Source: an uncultured Eubacteriales bacterium
Lineage (GTDB): Bacteria > Bacillota > Clostridia > Oscillospirales > Oscillospiraceae
Assembly: GCA_900544765.1 (NCBI GenBank)
Contig: UQWI01000004.1
Location: 1 to 64,000, forward strand
Length of the DNA: 64,000 bases
Direction: 5' to 3'
In this document: piece by piece, positions 50,134-58,594 of the stretch
Layout of the letters: the number at the start of each line of letters is the position of its first letter
Position numbering within the stretch: the stretch's first letter is position 1
Program-made: the position numbers and the translations under genes
The notes under the pieces: model-generated
Told to the model about the DNA's origin: nothing
The model's database searches: none
The model's input: the letters and a program-made list of their open reading frames with translations, nothing else

Positions 50134-51879
50134 ATGGCGATTAACAACGGGCCGGGCCAACGCCGCGCGCTGGGCTCGGATATAGGCTCGCTGGGCCGCG
50201 AGGAGCTGATTACCCTCGCGCGGGCCGTCTGCGGCCAGGCTGCGGCCTTTGCCGGTGGACACGGGAACATCCACCCCGAGAACATCTTCATGTCCGCCGA
50301 CGGCTCCCCCTGGCTGGGCGAACGCGCCGACCACGCACCCGGCGAGTGGACAACGGACGAGCTGGAATACATGGCGCCCGAGCTCTTCTGGAGCGGGACG
50401 CTCGACGCGCGCGCGGACGTGTACTCTATCGGCCTGCTGCTCTACGCGGGCGTTACGCGTGGACGTCTGCCCTTCTTCGCCTGTGCGGCGGAGGGCATGA
50501 GCAACGCCCAGCGCGCCGCGGCGCTGCGCCGCCGTATGAACGGCGAGGGCGTGCCCATCCCGACCATTGCGGGTGAGAAGCTCGGCGAAGTGCTGCGCCG
50601 CTGCCTGGCTTTCCCGCCGGAGTCGCGCTATGCGGACACGATTGAACTCTCAATGGCGCTAGAGCCCTGCGTGGGCGAGGGCGACGCCGCCGCAATGGCC
50701 ATGTTCGGCAAGCCGGAGAGCGAGCTGAGCGAGGTCGAGCGCACAATGGCGGGCATCCTGGCCAGCTACAGCGCCGAGGAGATGGAGCAGCCGGCGGAGG
50801 ACGCCGCGGCTCAGCCGGCGGAGGCCTCCCGCGAGGAGGAAGGGGCGGCTGAGGACAATGCCGCGCCCGCCGCTGCACCAGAGGAGCAGCAGGCAGATGA
50901 CGCTGCGGCAGACACTTCCGGCGCCTCTGAACTGGATGAGGAGGAAGCTGCGCCTAACGATGAGCCCGCCCCCCGGCAGGACGCGGATAATACGGCGCCC
51001 AAAGCGCCGCCTGAGCAGCCGGATGTTCAGACGGAGGAAGCCGCAGCGGCGCAGCCGTCGGATAACTCCGGTGAGGAGGACGTGACGGCGGAGAGCGGCG
51101 TCACGACCGACGGATGTCGCCCCCGTGAAAATGACTCGGACGACGCCGAAACGCATCAGGAGGACGACTCCCTGCGCCCCGCTCCACGGGCTGCCTCCCT
51201 CGAAGAGGAAGAGATGGCGGGTGGCAATGTACGGGCCGGAAACGCAGAGCCCAAGTCCAGAACGGTGCTGTGGCTGGTCATAGCCATCTGCGGAGCCGTG
51301 GCAGCTGCGGCGGTGCTGATGAACATCCTGCTGCCGCGCGCGTATCCATCCGAGCCGGTGGTAATACCCACGCCGACAATGACGGCGGAGCCGGCGGCGA
51401 CGCCCGCTCCCACGCCTGAAGCCACCCCCAGCGCCACGCCCGTTGCGACGCCATCCCCCACGCCGAGCACTACGCCGGAGTCAGTCGCGGGCAACTTCGA
51501 GGTCGTCCGCTCCGACATAAGCTGGACGGAAGCAGAGCAGCAGGCCCGTCAGATGGGCGGGCACCTGGCGGTCATACGCAGCCGTGCCGACTTCGACCGG
51601 ATCACGGCCCTGGCGGACATACAGGGGCTGGAATTCGTCTGGGTAGGCCTGTTCCGCGTAAACGGCGTGCTCCAGTGGGTCGACCCCGAGGCCGAGGGCT
51701 GGTACAACTGGGCCGACGGCGAGCCCTCTGTCACCGACGCCGACGGCACGGCGGAGAACTTCGTCCTGCTGTGGCGCACGGACAGCGGCTGGGTCTATAA
51801 CGATTCCCGCAACGACCCCGCCGGGCTCTATCCGGCCATCTACTCCGGAAACATGGGCTTCGTCTGCGAATACGATTGA
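50134..51879 (+). CDS. Pseudokinase - transmembrane - C-type-lectin-like fusion protein
   Basis: A 581-residue membrane protein. Residues about 20-185 resemble a Ser/Thr kinase C-lobe: HGNIHPENIF in place of HRDLKPEN (catalytic Asp replaced by Asn), MAPELFWSG (APE), DVYSIGLLLY and PESRYAD. The N-lobe with Gly-loop and Lys, and a DFG motif, are absent, so it should be a pseudokinase. A long acidic, Ala/Glu/Pro-rich disordered stretch (about 215-365) leads to one transmembrane helix (about 376-398), a Pro/Thr-rich outside stalk (400-450) and a C-type-lectin-like domain (WTEAEQQARQMGGHLAVI ... VWVGL ... WYNWADGEPS ... GFVCEYD). AAGGAG precedes the ATG. Confidence 0.82.
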   Translation: MAINNGPGQRRALGSDIGSLGREELITLARAVCGQAAAFAGGHGNIHPENIFMSADGSPWLGERADHAPGEWTTDELEYMAPELFWSGTLDARADVYSIGLLLYAGVTRGRLPFFACAAEGMSNAQRAAALRRRMNGEGVPIPTIAGEKLGEVLRRCLAFPPESRYADTIELSMALEPCVGEGDAAAMAMFGKPESELSEVERTMAGILASYSAEEMEQPAEDAAAQPAEASREEEGAAEDNAAPAAAPEEQQADDAAADTSGASELDEEEAAPNDEPAPRQDADNTAPKAPPEQPDVQTEEAAAAQPSDNSGEEDVTAESGVTTDGCRPRENDSDDAETHQEDDSLRPAPRAASLEEEEMAGGNVRAGNAEPKSRTVLWLVIAICGAVAAAAVLMNILLPRAYPSEPVVIPTPTMTAEPAATPAPTPEATPSATPVATPSPTPSTTPESVAGNFEVVRSDISWTEAEQQARQMGGHLAVIRSRADFDRITALADIQGLEFVWVGLFRVNGVLQWVDPEAEGWYNWADGEPSVTDADGTAENFVLLWRTDSGWVYNDSRNDPAGLYPAIYSGNMGFVCEYD

Positions 51880-51887
51880 ACACAGCA

Positions 51888-51913
51888 AAGCGCCCCCTTA
51901 CGAGGGGGCGCTT
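51888..51913. terminator. GC hairpin after the pseudokinase gene
   Basis: An 11-bp stem AAGCGCCCCCT/AGGGGGCGCTT with a 4-nt loop, 8 bp after the stop codon. There is no T tract, so termination strength is uncertain. Confidence 0.6.
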
Positions 51914-52061
51914 CAGCTTGTCGAAAAAGCCTAGCAGAGTTTCGCACCCTATGGGCGCGAAAGGGACTGAGATAATTATCGGCGGCGGCGTGTACGTCGC
52001 CGAAAATACATTTCACGGAGCGAGCGTCGAATTGTCCGCCTCTGGCGGACAACCAAGGGTT
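51914..52061. other. Noncoding stretch with successive hairpins before the repeat array
   Basis: No gene is supported. Short stems such as GTCCGCC/GGCGGAC (52034-52050) and CGGCG/CGCCG near 51981-52002 lead into the tandem array. Confidence 0.4.
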
Positions 52062-52425
52062 CCCGATGAGTGCGATTCGCACTCATCGGGAGAGGAGGAG
52101 CAGCGGAACGACTGAGCTCTCGGCTTTAGCCGGGAGCGAAAGATGGGTAGCTTGCGACGAAGCGCGGAGCCGGTTACCATCGGCCCCGGAAACCCACGAA
52201 GTGCATTCTGCACTTCGTGGGAGAGGAGGAGCAGCGGAACGACTGAGCTCTCGGCTTTAGCCGGGAGCGAAAGATGGGCAGCTTGCGACGAAGCGCGGAG
52301 CCGGTCACCATCGGCCCCGGGAACCCACGAAGTGCAAAATGCACTTCGTGGGAGAGGAGGAGCAGCGGAACGATTGAGCTCCCGGCTTTGGCCGGGAGCG
52401 AAAGATGGGCAGCTTGCGACGACGA
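52062..52425 (+). repeat. Tandem array of 131-bp structured hairpin repeats
   Basis: Units begin at 52090, 52221 and 52352 (exact 131-bp period; the last is cut short at about 52425 and runs into GGGGCGCTTTTTTT). Each unit has the core GAGAGGAGGAGCAGCGGAAC, a small hairpin (GCTC-CGGCTTT-GCCGGGAGC type), then GATGGGCAGCTTGCGACGAAGCGC, and is preceded by a 13-bp stem with a 3-nt loop (52062-52090, 52193-52221 and 52324-52352). The stem of the first copy (CCCGATGAGTGCG) differs from that of the others (CCCACGAAGTGCA) on both arms, so pairing is conserved by paired changes. The period is not a multiple of three, so it is not coding. Function unknown. Confidence 0.85.
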
Positions 52426-52438
52426 CGGGGCGCTTTTT

Positions 52439-52870
52439 TTAAAGCTTTCTCATGCAGCCGTCACCGGCCATGAGGTCTGTGAGCTCTTCAATGCGCTCGA
52501 GCGGGAACGGGGGCCGCCCCAGGGGGCGCATGGCTATGCTCATGAGCATCATGGGGTTGTCATCGGCGGCGACGCGGTTTGAACTCATCGCGCCGCAGAT
52601 ACGGCAGCGGTGGATAATTGCCCACTCGCCGTTTTTGCGCACCCATACGGCCACAGGTTCCATTAGCCCGCCGCATTCGCTCTCGCGGTCGCCCGGCTCC
52701 ACGTCCAGGTGCAGGCTGGCCAGGCAGTTGGGGCAGTGGTTCCGGTGGCTGCTGCCCGCGCCTGCCGAGACAACGAGGCGTCCGCAGTTGCGGCAGGTGA
52801 AGCTGTCGGTGCATGGATGGGTCTTGTAGTAGCCCTTTTCGTATTTCATCTTCTTATTTTCGCGGTTCAT
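52439..52870 (-). CDS. RNHCP-domain zinc-ribbon protein
   Basis: A 143-residue protein containing the RNHCP motif (SSHRNHCPNCLASLHLD) after a first CRNCGR pair, and a further pair HRCRICGAMSSNRVAADD. It thus has two zinc-ribbon-like centres. The family is uncharacterised, but nucleic-acid or ribosome association is plausible for such ribbons. ATG 52870 (MNRENKK) is chosen; MPKDGLH at 52891 and MKYEKG at 52849 are alternatives. A minus-strand leader with a terminator-like hairpin lies upstream. Confidence 0.8.
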   Translation of the reverse strand: MNRENKKMKYEKGYYKTHPCTDSFTCRNCGRLVVSAGAGSSHRNHCPNCLASLHLDVEPGDRESECGGLMEPVAVWVRKNGEWAIIHRCRICGAMSSNRVAADDNPMMLMSIAMRPLGRPPFPLERIEELTDLMAGDGCMRKL

Positions 52871-53253
52871 ATGAAGGCCGTCCTTTGGCAAAGATTTTTA
52901 AGTCCACCACAGGGCAGGGCCTCGTGCGTAAAATTGAGCACTTGGCTTTGCCGTACATTTGCACAGCAAAAAACGACCCTCTTGGAAGGGCCGTTTACCG
53001 CAAATATGTCTGAGCGCACGCAAATCGCCCGGCCTGAGCCGGGATGCGCATATGGGTAGAATTGTGCCCTGACCGCTGAGACAAGCGCGAAAAACGGACC
53101 CGTCCGCGGACGGATCTTCTGCCCTGTCATATACGGTCATGCGACATCAACTTCACCTCTGGCTTTCGGCTTATGATAGCACGCCGTGGGCGGACAAACA
53201 AGCCCGGCACGGCGTTTGTAACGAAACTGAAATGTTCGGTGCATTTGCTGCTT
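52871..53253. other. Gene-free region with minus-strand leader-like elements
   Basis: No gene is supported. On the minus strand, starting from about 53110, it has a GATCCGTCCG-CGG-ACGGGTC hairpin followed by TTTTT (53080-53110), a CCGGCT/GCCGGG hairpin near 53030, and a terminator at 52966-52996, about 100 bp before the RNHCP gene. The series suggests a short regulatory RNA or an attenuated leader. Confidence 0.4.
52966..52996 (-). terminator. Terminator-like hairpin in the RNHCP leader
   Basis: On the minus strand AAACGGCCCT/AGGGTCGTTT (one G-U pair, 6-nt loop) runs directly into six T. Confidence 0.7.
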
Positions 53254-53345
53254 TGGGGCTCCGCCCGTTTGCGCCGTCGCAAGCTGCACATCCTTTGCTT
53301 TCGGGCTTGCCCGAAGGCAAAGCCGTTTCGCTGCTCATCCTTCCC
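53254..53345 (-). repeat. Diverged single copy of the 131-bp repeat
   Basis: Read on the minus strand it matches the array unit in order: GGGAAGGATGAGCAGCG for GGGAGAGGAGGAGCAGCG, a central hairpin CTTTGCCTTCGGGCAAGCCC, then GATGTGCAGCTTGCGACG for GATGGGCAGCTTGCGACG, and GGCGGAGCCCC for GCGGAGCCGG. It is thus a dispersed, inverted member of the family. Confidence 0.6.
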
Positions 53346-53385
53346 TATGCAAAGGCGTTCTCATGCGCCCGCGGCCGGGCTGCGC

Positions 53386-54417
53386 TCACCAGCGGTTGTC
53401 CACGCGCTCGGCGAAGCCGGGGAAGTCGCGGATTCGGATGCGCTTGCCGTTGTCGAGCACGGCGACGCCAGTGAACAGGCCGAAAACCTGATGCTGGTCG
53501 CTCTTGAGCAGCTTCACGTCCATATTGGCGGCGCGGTCGAGCACGGGCTTGAAGTCCATGTCGAAGCGGTTGTCGTCGCTGGTGAAGGTCCAGGGAGACA
53601 TGTAGTCGAACTCCCCTGAGCGGCGCGGTATGTTGAAGCTCACGCGGGAGAGCTTGTGGAGCCTGCCGTCGTAGAACAGGGCGTTCTCCGTGGCGGCGGA
53701 GGTGTCCCCAAAGCCGTAGCCGATGTTGAAGCCGAAGGGTACGCCGTCCGCTTCGCCCGAGGCGCTGCCCCAGTACCAGGTGTTGCGGTAGGGCCAGACG
53801 CCACGGCCCCAGTCGAGTACGGCGAAGGCCGTGTCCGGCTCGAAGGCGTAGCTCCGGCCGCGCACCGTGACCGTGCCGGAAGCGCGCATGCAGTTTATCT
53901 TCTGGTTGTAGTAGAAGTGCGCCTGTTTGCGGAAGGGCGTACACATGACAATGCTCTCTTCAGGCTCGTGGGTGAGCAGAATCTCACCCTGTATGGGCAG
54001 GTTGCCCGAGAAGCCGGACATAGCGAAACTGAGCACTCGCCCGCCCGGCACATGCCGGAAGGAGATGGAATAGCTCCGGCCCTTGACCTCTACGTCCCCG
54101 CGCGCGGAGCTCTCCGGCATGCGCCTGCGGCCCATGGGCAGGGCGCTGATGGGCGAGAGCGTGTTCTGCCAGAGGTTTTCAAGGTCGATAAAGCTTATCG
54201 AATCCAGGCCCATGTATCCGTTATCGGCGACGGTAAGCGCCACGGCCCAGCGGCCGTTGCTCACGAGGTAGTAGTCCCACTCCTTGAGGCGCAGCGCCCC
54301 GGCCTTGACGGCCTTACGGGAGTAGGCGGGCAGCAGTTTGCGGGCAAAGCCGGGCTCTGCTATGTTCCCGTTTGCGTCCAGAAGCGGCCGCGCGCGGGTT
54401 ATCTCGTGCTGCATCAT
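53386..54417 (-). CDS. DUF2804 family protein
   Basis: A 343-residue protein of the uncharacterised DUF2804 family. Recognisable segments are LKEWDYYLVSNGRWAVALTVADNGYMG near residue 45, LDWGRGVWPYRNTWYWGSASG about residue 205 and FGLFTGVAVLDNGKRI near the C terminus. No signal peptide or transmembrane segment is seen. The composition is beta-rich, and related families bind lipids or carotenoid-like ligands, but no role is established. Its start overlaps the stop of the DnaI-like gene (ATGA), so it is transcribed with replication genes without an evident link. Confidence 0.8.
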   Translation of the reverse strand: MMQHEITRARPLLDANGNIAEPGFARKLLPAYSRKAVKAGALRLKEWDYYLVSNGRWAVALTVADNGYMGLDSISFIDLENLWQNTLSPISALPMGRRRMPESSARGDVEVKGRSYSISFRHVPGGRVLSFAMSGFSGNLPIQGEILLTHEPEESIVMCTPFRKQAHFYYNQKINCMRASGTVTVRGRSYAFEPDTAFAVLDWGRGVWPYRNTWYWGSASGEADGVPFGFNIGYGFGDTSAATENALFYDGRLHKLSRVSFNIPRRSGEFDYMSPWTFTSDDNRFDMDFKPVLDRAANMDVKLLKSDQHQVFGLFTGVAVLDNGKRIRIRDFPGFAERVDNRW

Positions 54418-55418
54418 TCGCCACGCTCCTTCTTGATTCGACGGATATCGCTGCCGACAAAGGTGAGCAGCTCAAACTCGCCGGCCAGGCGGGAGGCTAT
54501 CTGCCCTCCGTAGCGCCGGGCTATCTCCTCGTCGGAGAGGTTGGTGGAGATTATCGTCTGCTTCGAGGCGGTCAAACGCGTGTTTATCAGTTGGTAAAGG
54601 GCGGAGACGGTGAAGCTGGTCGCCATCTCGGTGCCCAAATCGTCGAGTATCATTAGGTCGCAGCTGAGGTATTCGCGCACCTTGACCGCGGCGGACTCGG
54701 CCTCGGCGGCGTCGCGCGAAAAGCGCTGCGTTTCAAATTCCCCGAGCGCCGTCGGCGCGCTCTCGTAGGCCACGGAGCAGCCTTTGGCCGCCACCTCGCG
54801 GGCTATGCAGGCGGAGAGGAAGGTCTTGCCGAGACCCGGACCGCCACGGAATATGAGGCTCGGCGAGCTCTGGGAGAAGTTCGCCGCGTAGGCCCGGCAG
54901 GTCTCGTATACCAGGCCCATGACCTCGCGCGGGGACGCGCCCAGCTCCGGGGAGCGCTCCGCGCTGTAGTACCCGGCGTCAAAGTCGGCGAAGGTCTCGC
55001 CGTTGTCACGCAGCAGCCCGCTGAGCGTGCGGGTGAGCTCGGCCTTGTACTCCCGGCGCAGGCACTCGCACATCCCGGCCCCGTCGTAGCCCGTGTCGTG
55101 GCAGATAGGGCAGGAGTAGAGCTCGTCGAGGTAGTCCTCGCCCAGGCCGTACCGGCGCAGTATCCCGGCGCGCTCGCGCTGCATGGCCAGATTCTTCTCG
55201 CGCAGGGCGGTTATCTTGTCACGGGCGTCGGGCTCGCGGCTGAAGGTCAGGGCGCACAGCTCCGCCATCTGGCGGCGAAGAGCGGCGTCTATGGCCCGGA
55301 CGCGCGGCTCGCGGGCGTATACGCTCCCGGTGCGCCTCTCCTGCTCGGCTAGGTTCTCTTCGTGACGCCGCGCTATGTTTGCGCGCGCCTTTGAAAGTAT
55401 TGCCGCATTGTACGCCAT
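54414..55418 (-). CDS. DnaI/DnaC-like replicative helicase loader
   Basis: A 334-residue AAA+ ATPase that loads the replicative helicase. The N-terminal half has a zinc-binding cluster (CPICHDTGYDGAGMCEC, about residues 97-113). Walker A is GGPGLGKTF (about 190), Walker B is LMILDDLGTE (about 258), and sensor 1 is TIISTNLSDEE. It follows the DnaD-domain gene by 16 bp, the common primosome arrangement in Firmicutes. Confidence 0.9.
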   Translation of the reverse strand: MAYNAAILSKARANIARRHEENLAEQERRTGSVYAREPRVRAIDAALRRQMAELCALTFSREPDARDKITALREKNLAMQRERAGILRRYGLGEDYLDELYSCPICHDTGYDGAGMCECLRREYKAELTRTLSGLLRDNGETFADFDAGYYSAERSPELGASPREVMGLVYETCRAYAANFSQSSPSLIFRGGPGLGKTFLSACIAREVAAKGCSVAYESAPTALGEFETQRFSRDAAEAESAAVKVREYLSCDLMILDDLGTEMATSFTVSALYQLINTRLTASKQTIISTNLSDEEIARRYGGQIASRLAGEFELLTFVGSDIRRIKKERGE

Positions 55419-55434
55419 CGTGCCGCCTCCCTGT

Positions 55435-56358
55435 TCAGCCGTTCTTCAGCTTGTCGTATATCCTGCGCATGCGCTCTAGGTCGCCGCTGTCGGCGCGCGC
55501 GGGGGCGCTGCGCTCGGCCTGACGCCGTCTGGGAGCGTCCCTGAGCTCTATCTCCTCAGGCGAGTGCAGGCCCTTCTCGTGCCAGGAGCGTATGATGCTG
55601 TCCATGTAGTTCCACTTTAGCGAGCCGGTGTTCGTCACCGTCCTGTCGTAGGCCAGGGCTATGCTCTCCACGGGGAAGCCGAGCGAAAGCCAGCTCTCGA
55701 GGTACTTCCGCTCGCTTGGCGAGAGCTTGCGCTCGCTTATGCCCAGCTCTCGCCGGAGCCTCTCGATGTCGGAGCGCAGCCGCTCCTGCCCGCGTATGTA
55801 CTCCTCCGCCTGCTCGAGCGTCATTATCTCGCGGTTTACCCAGGCGTAGGCCTCGCGCTCAATCTGCCTGGTGGTCGGGACGCGGCCGGGGCCGTAGCGC
55901 CGCCTGCACTCCTCGGCGCAGTGGTGCAGCAGCACGAGTATGACGTCCACGGGCAGGCCCAGGTAGTCGTATATGCCGAAGAGCGTGCGCGTGTCGGCGC
56001 CGGTGAGCGTGTGGCCCAGGACGTCCTCACACTCTGCGAGCACGGCCTTGAAGCCGTCGTCGGAGTCTGAGCGCCGGACTATCTCCTCGGCCGTGTACTC
56101 GGGCATCACGTCCGCGCCGGGGCTGAAGTCACCGCCCGAGAGCAGCCCGAGCTGCTTGAGCTTGTCCGCGGCGTGGGCCAGGCGCGGCCTCGTCATGTTC
56201 AGCGCGCGGCATATCTCGCCCGCGGGTGAGTTCCCCCGGCGCATCAGGTATATGTACAGCAGCGCACAGTCCCCGTCGCCGCCGGATATGATTTTGTCCG
56301 CGTCCTGCGCGCTCATAGAACACACTTCGCTCCTGAGCCTGTAGCCCCTGTCGTCCAT
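55435..56358 (-). CDS. dnaD: DnaD-domain replication initiation protein
   Basis: A 307-residue primosomal protein. An N-terminal winged-helix part (GDCALLYIYLMRRGNSPAGEICRALNMTRPRLAHAADKLKQLGLL) is followed by one or two DnaD (DDBH2) domains (HTLTGADTRTLFGIYDYLGLPVDVILVLLHHC ... YLESWLSLGFPVESIALAYDRTVTNTGSLKWNYMDSIIRSWHEKGLHSPEEI) containing the YxxxIxxxW DNA-binding motif as WNYMDSIIRSW. ATG 56358 has AAAGGAG upstream. It heads the operon with the DnaI-like gene and DUF2804. Confidence 0.9.
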   Translation of the reverse strand: MDDRGYRLRSEVCSMSAQDADKIISGGDGDCALLYIYLMRRGNSPAGEICRALNMTRPRLAHAADKLKQLGLLSGGDFSPGADVMPEYTAEEIVRRSDSDDGFKAVLAECEDVLGHTLTGADTRTLFGIYDYLGLPVDVILVLLHHCAEECRRRYGPGRVPTTRQIEREAYAWVNREIMTLEQAEEYIRGQERLRSDIERLRRELGISERKLSPSERKYLESWLSLGFPVESIALAYDRTVTNTGSLKWNYMDSIIRSWHEKGLHSPEEIELRDAPRRRQAERSAPARADSGDLERMRRIYDKLKNG

Positions 56359-56416
56359 GCTAGCTCCTTTGTGCCATCGTAATAGTCTGGACACATATTC
56401 TATCATTTTTTTTAAC

Positions 56417-56446
56417 TTGTAGCAAGGGGCTGTACTGTGGTATAAT
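56417..56446 (+). promoter_or_regulatory. Promoter of the U32-maf-mre operon
   Basis: TTGTAG (56417-56422), 18-bp spacer, perfect TATAAT (56441-56446), divergent from dnaD. Confidence 0.6.
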
Positions 56447-56508
56447 GTAGCCTGTATCGTTATCTTTAAGTAAACGTTCTGTAATCATTTCTTTATCGGG
56501 AGGGTGTC

Positions 56509-58593
56509 ATGCTCGAGGTACTGGCATGCGCCGACAGCGCCGAGGCGGTCATAGCCGCGGTGCAGAGCGGCGCGGACGCTATCTATATACGCTTCGGCGG
56601 AAGCGGTGCGCACGGCTTCACGCGCGACGCCCTGGCCAAGTCCGTCCGCTACTGCCGCGTGCGCGGCTGCAGGGTGTATGCCGAGCTCGACACGCTCGTC
56701 GCCGACTCCGAGGCCGCCGCCGCGGCCAACCTGGCCCGCACGGCCTGCGAGCTGGGCGTCGACGCGCTCATAGCGCAGGACCTGGGCTTCATACCGATGG
56801 CAAAGGCCGCCGCGCCCGACGTGCCCGTCTTTGCGGGCGAGCGGCTGGGGCTGCACAACGTCGCCGGGATTGAGGCCGTGAGGCAGCTCGGCGTCACGCG
56901 TGTGTTCGTGCCGCAGGAGCTTGCGCTTGCGGAGATACAGGCCCTGGCCGCGCGTACCCGCGTGGAACTGGCTGTCTGCGTGCAGGGGGAGCTCTGCCCG
57001 GCCCGGGCGGGCCAGTGTTGGCTCAGCGCCCTGACCGGCGGCGGCAGCGCGAACCGCGGCGGCTGCTCTCGCGTGTGTGAGCAGCGCTACAGCCTCGGCG
57101 GACGAATGGACGATTTCCCCCTCGCCACCAAGCCGTCCCGCCTTCTGCACCGACTGCAGGAGCTCGAGGAGGCCGGGGTCAGGTGCGCGGTCATAGGCAG
57201 GGGCATATCCCGGCCCGAGCAGCTCGCCCGCGTCGTGGGGATCTGCTCCGTGTGTACGCGCGAGCAGCGCGTGCCGACACCGCTTGAAACCGAGGAGCTC
57301 GGCACGCTCTTCGCCGGACGGGAGTTTACCGACTCGTACCTGGACGGCGACGTCCAGGCCGCTGCAGGCGAGCCCTTCGAGCCGGAGCGTGACGACATGC
57401 GCGCTTCCGAGCGCGCCATGAGCGCCGTCAGGCGTGGCTACGCCAACCGGGAGCTCCGGCGCGTGAGGGTGGACTTTTTCTTCGCCGCGAAGCCCGGCCG
57501 TCCCGTCCTGGCGGGTATCAAGGACGCCGACGGGAACACCGCCGAGTGGAAGGGCCCGGTGGTAAACGAGGCCCCCGGCGAGCAGATAACTTCCGCCTCC
57601 GTTACGAACGAGCTGCAGCGCACGAAGGGCACGCCCTATCACTGCGACCGCGTGATGAGCTACGTCCCGAGCGGCTGCACGGTCCCGCCGGGCACGGCCA
57701 TCGAGGCCAGACGCGCCCTGATACACGCCCTGACGGCCAAGCGCGCCCTGGCGCCTAAGCGCGCAACGGGGGCGCTGCCCGCGCCCACGGGCGGCGGGAT
57801 ACCCAGCGAGAAGCTGGAGCTGTGCGTTGAAGCGCTCAGCGCCGCGCAGCTCTCCGATGAGCTCGTGGAGCTGCATCCGGACAGCCTCTACCTGCCCCTG
57901 ACAGAAATACCCGAGGCCACGGAGATGATAGAGCGCTTCGCCGCCGCGGGGACTTCGGTCGCCGCCGTGCTGCCGCGCGTAATCCACGACAGCGAGCTGG
58001 AGGCCGTGGGACGTCTGCTGCAGCGTGCGCGCGCCGTCGGCGTGACGCAGGCGCTGGTGGGCAATCTGGGCCACGTCGCCCTGACCCGCATGGCCGGCAT
58101 GGAGGCGCGCGGCGACTACGGGCTGAACATCTTCAACTCCTACGCCGTGGCGGCCGCCGCCGGGGCGGGGCTGCTCAGCGTGACGGCCAGCTTTGAGCTC
58201 AGGCTCGAGCAGATACGCCAGCTCGCCAAGCCCATAGACGTGGAGATGATTGCCTATGGCCGCCTCCCGGCCATGTTGACGGAGCGCTGTATAATAAAAG
58301 CGAGCGCGCGGCGCTGCACCTGCGAAAACGGCATGAAGCTCTCGGACACCTACGGGCATGTCATGCCGGTCGTGCGCGAATATGTCTGCCGCAACGCAAT
58401 CTACGGACCGGACAAGGTCTATATGGCCGACAGAAGCGAGCAGCTTATGAACGCGGGCGTGAGCCGTATGCGTCTGCTCTTTACCAACGAGGGCGCGCGC
58501 GAGTGCGCCGCCGTCACCAAGTCCTGCATGGGGCTCAGCCCGTACAGGCCCAACGGCCTGACGCGGGGATTCTATGTAAAAGGCGTTGAGTGA
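56509..58593 (+). CDS. U32-family protein with DUF3656-like part (RlhA-like)
   Basis: A 694-residue U32 family protein. The family was once called collagenase-like peptidase; the full-length U32-DUF3656 form (RlhA) hydroxylates C2501 of 23S rRNA. The four cysteines of the U32 core are visible in GELCPARAGQCWLS and NRGGCSRVCEQRY (about residues 165-198), probably iron-sulfur ligands. The front part is a TIM-barrel-like AIYIRFGGSGAHGF region. GGGAGG precedes the ATG. It starts the operon leading to maf and mreCD. Confidence 0.87.
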   Translation: MLEVLACADSAEAVIAAVQSGADAIYIRFGGSGAHGFTRDALAKSVRYCRVRGCRVYAELDTLVADSEAAAAANLARTACELGVDALIAQDLGFIPMAKAAAPDVPVFAGERLGLHNVAGIEAVRQLGVTRVFVPQELALAEIQALAARTRVELAVCVQGELCPARAGQCWLSALTGGGSANRGGCSRVCEQRYSLGGRMDDFPLATKPSRLLHRLQELEEAGVRCAVIGRGISRPEQLARVVGICSVCTREQRVPTPLETEELGTLFAGREFTDSYLDGDVQAAAGEPFEPERDDMRASERAMSAVRRGYANRELRRVRVDFFFAAKPGRPVLAGIKDADGNTAEWKGPVVNEAPGEQITSASVTNELQRTKGTPYHCDRVMSYVPSGCTVPPGTAIEARRALIHALTAKRALAPKRATGALPAPTGGGIPSEKLELCVEALSAAQLSDELVELHPDSLYLPLTEIPEATEMIERFAAAGTSVAAVLPRVIHDSELEAVGRLLQRARAVGVTQALVGNLGHVALTRMAGMEARGDYGLNIFNSYAVAAAAGAGLLSVTASFELRLEQIRQLAKPIDVEMIAYGRLPAMLTERCIIKASARRCTCENGMKLSDTYGHVMPVVREYVCRNAIYGPDKVYMADRSEQLMNAGVSRMRLLFTNEGARECAAVTKSCMGLSPYRPNGLTRGFYVKGVE

Positions 58594-58594
58594 T

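Noticed and set aside
52062..52425. CRISPR array
   Set aside because: The period is 131 bp with no unique spacers between short repeats; whole units including hairpins are duplicated.
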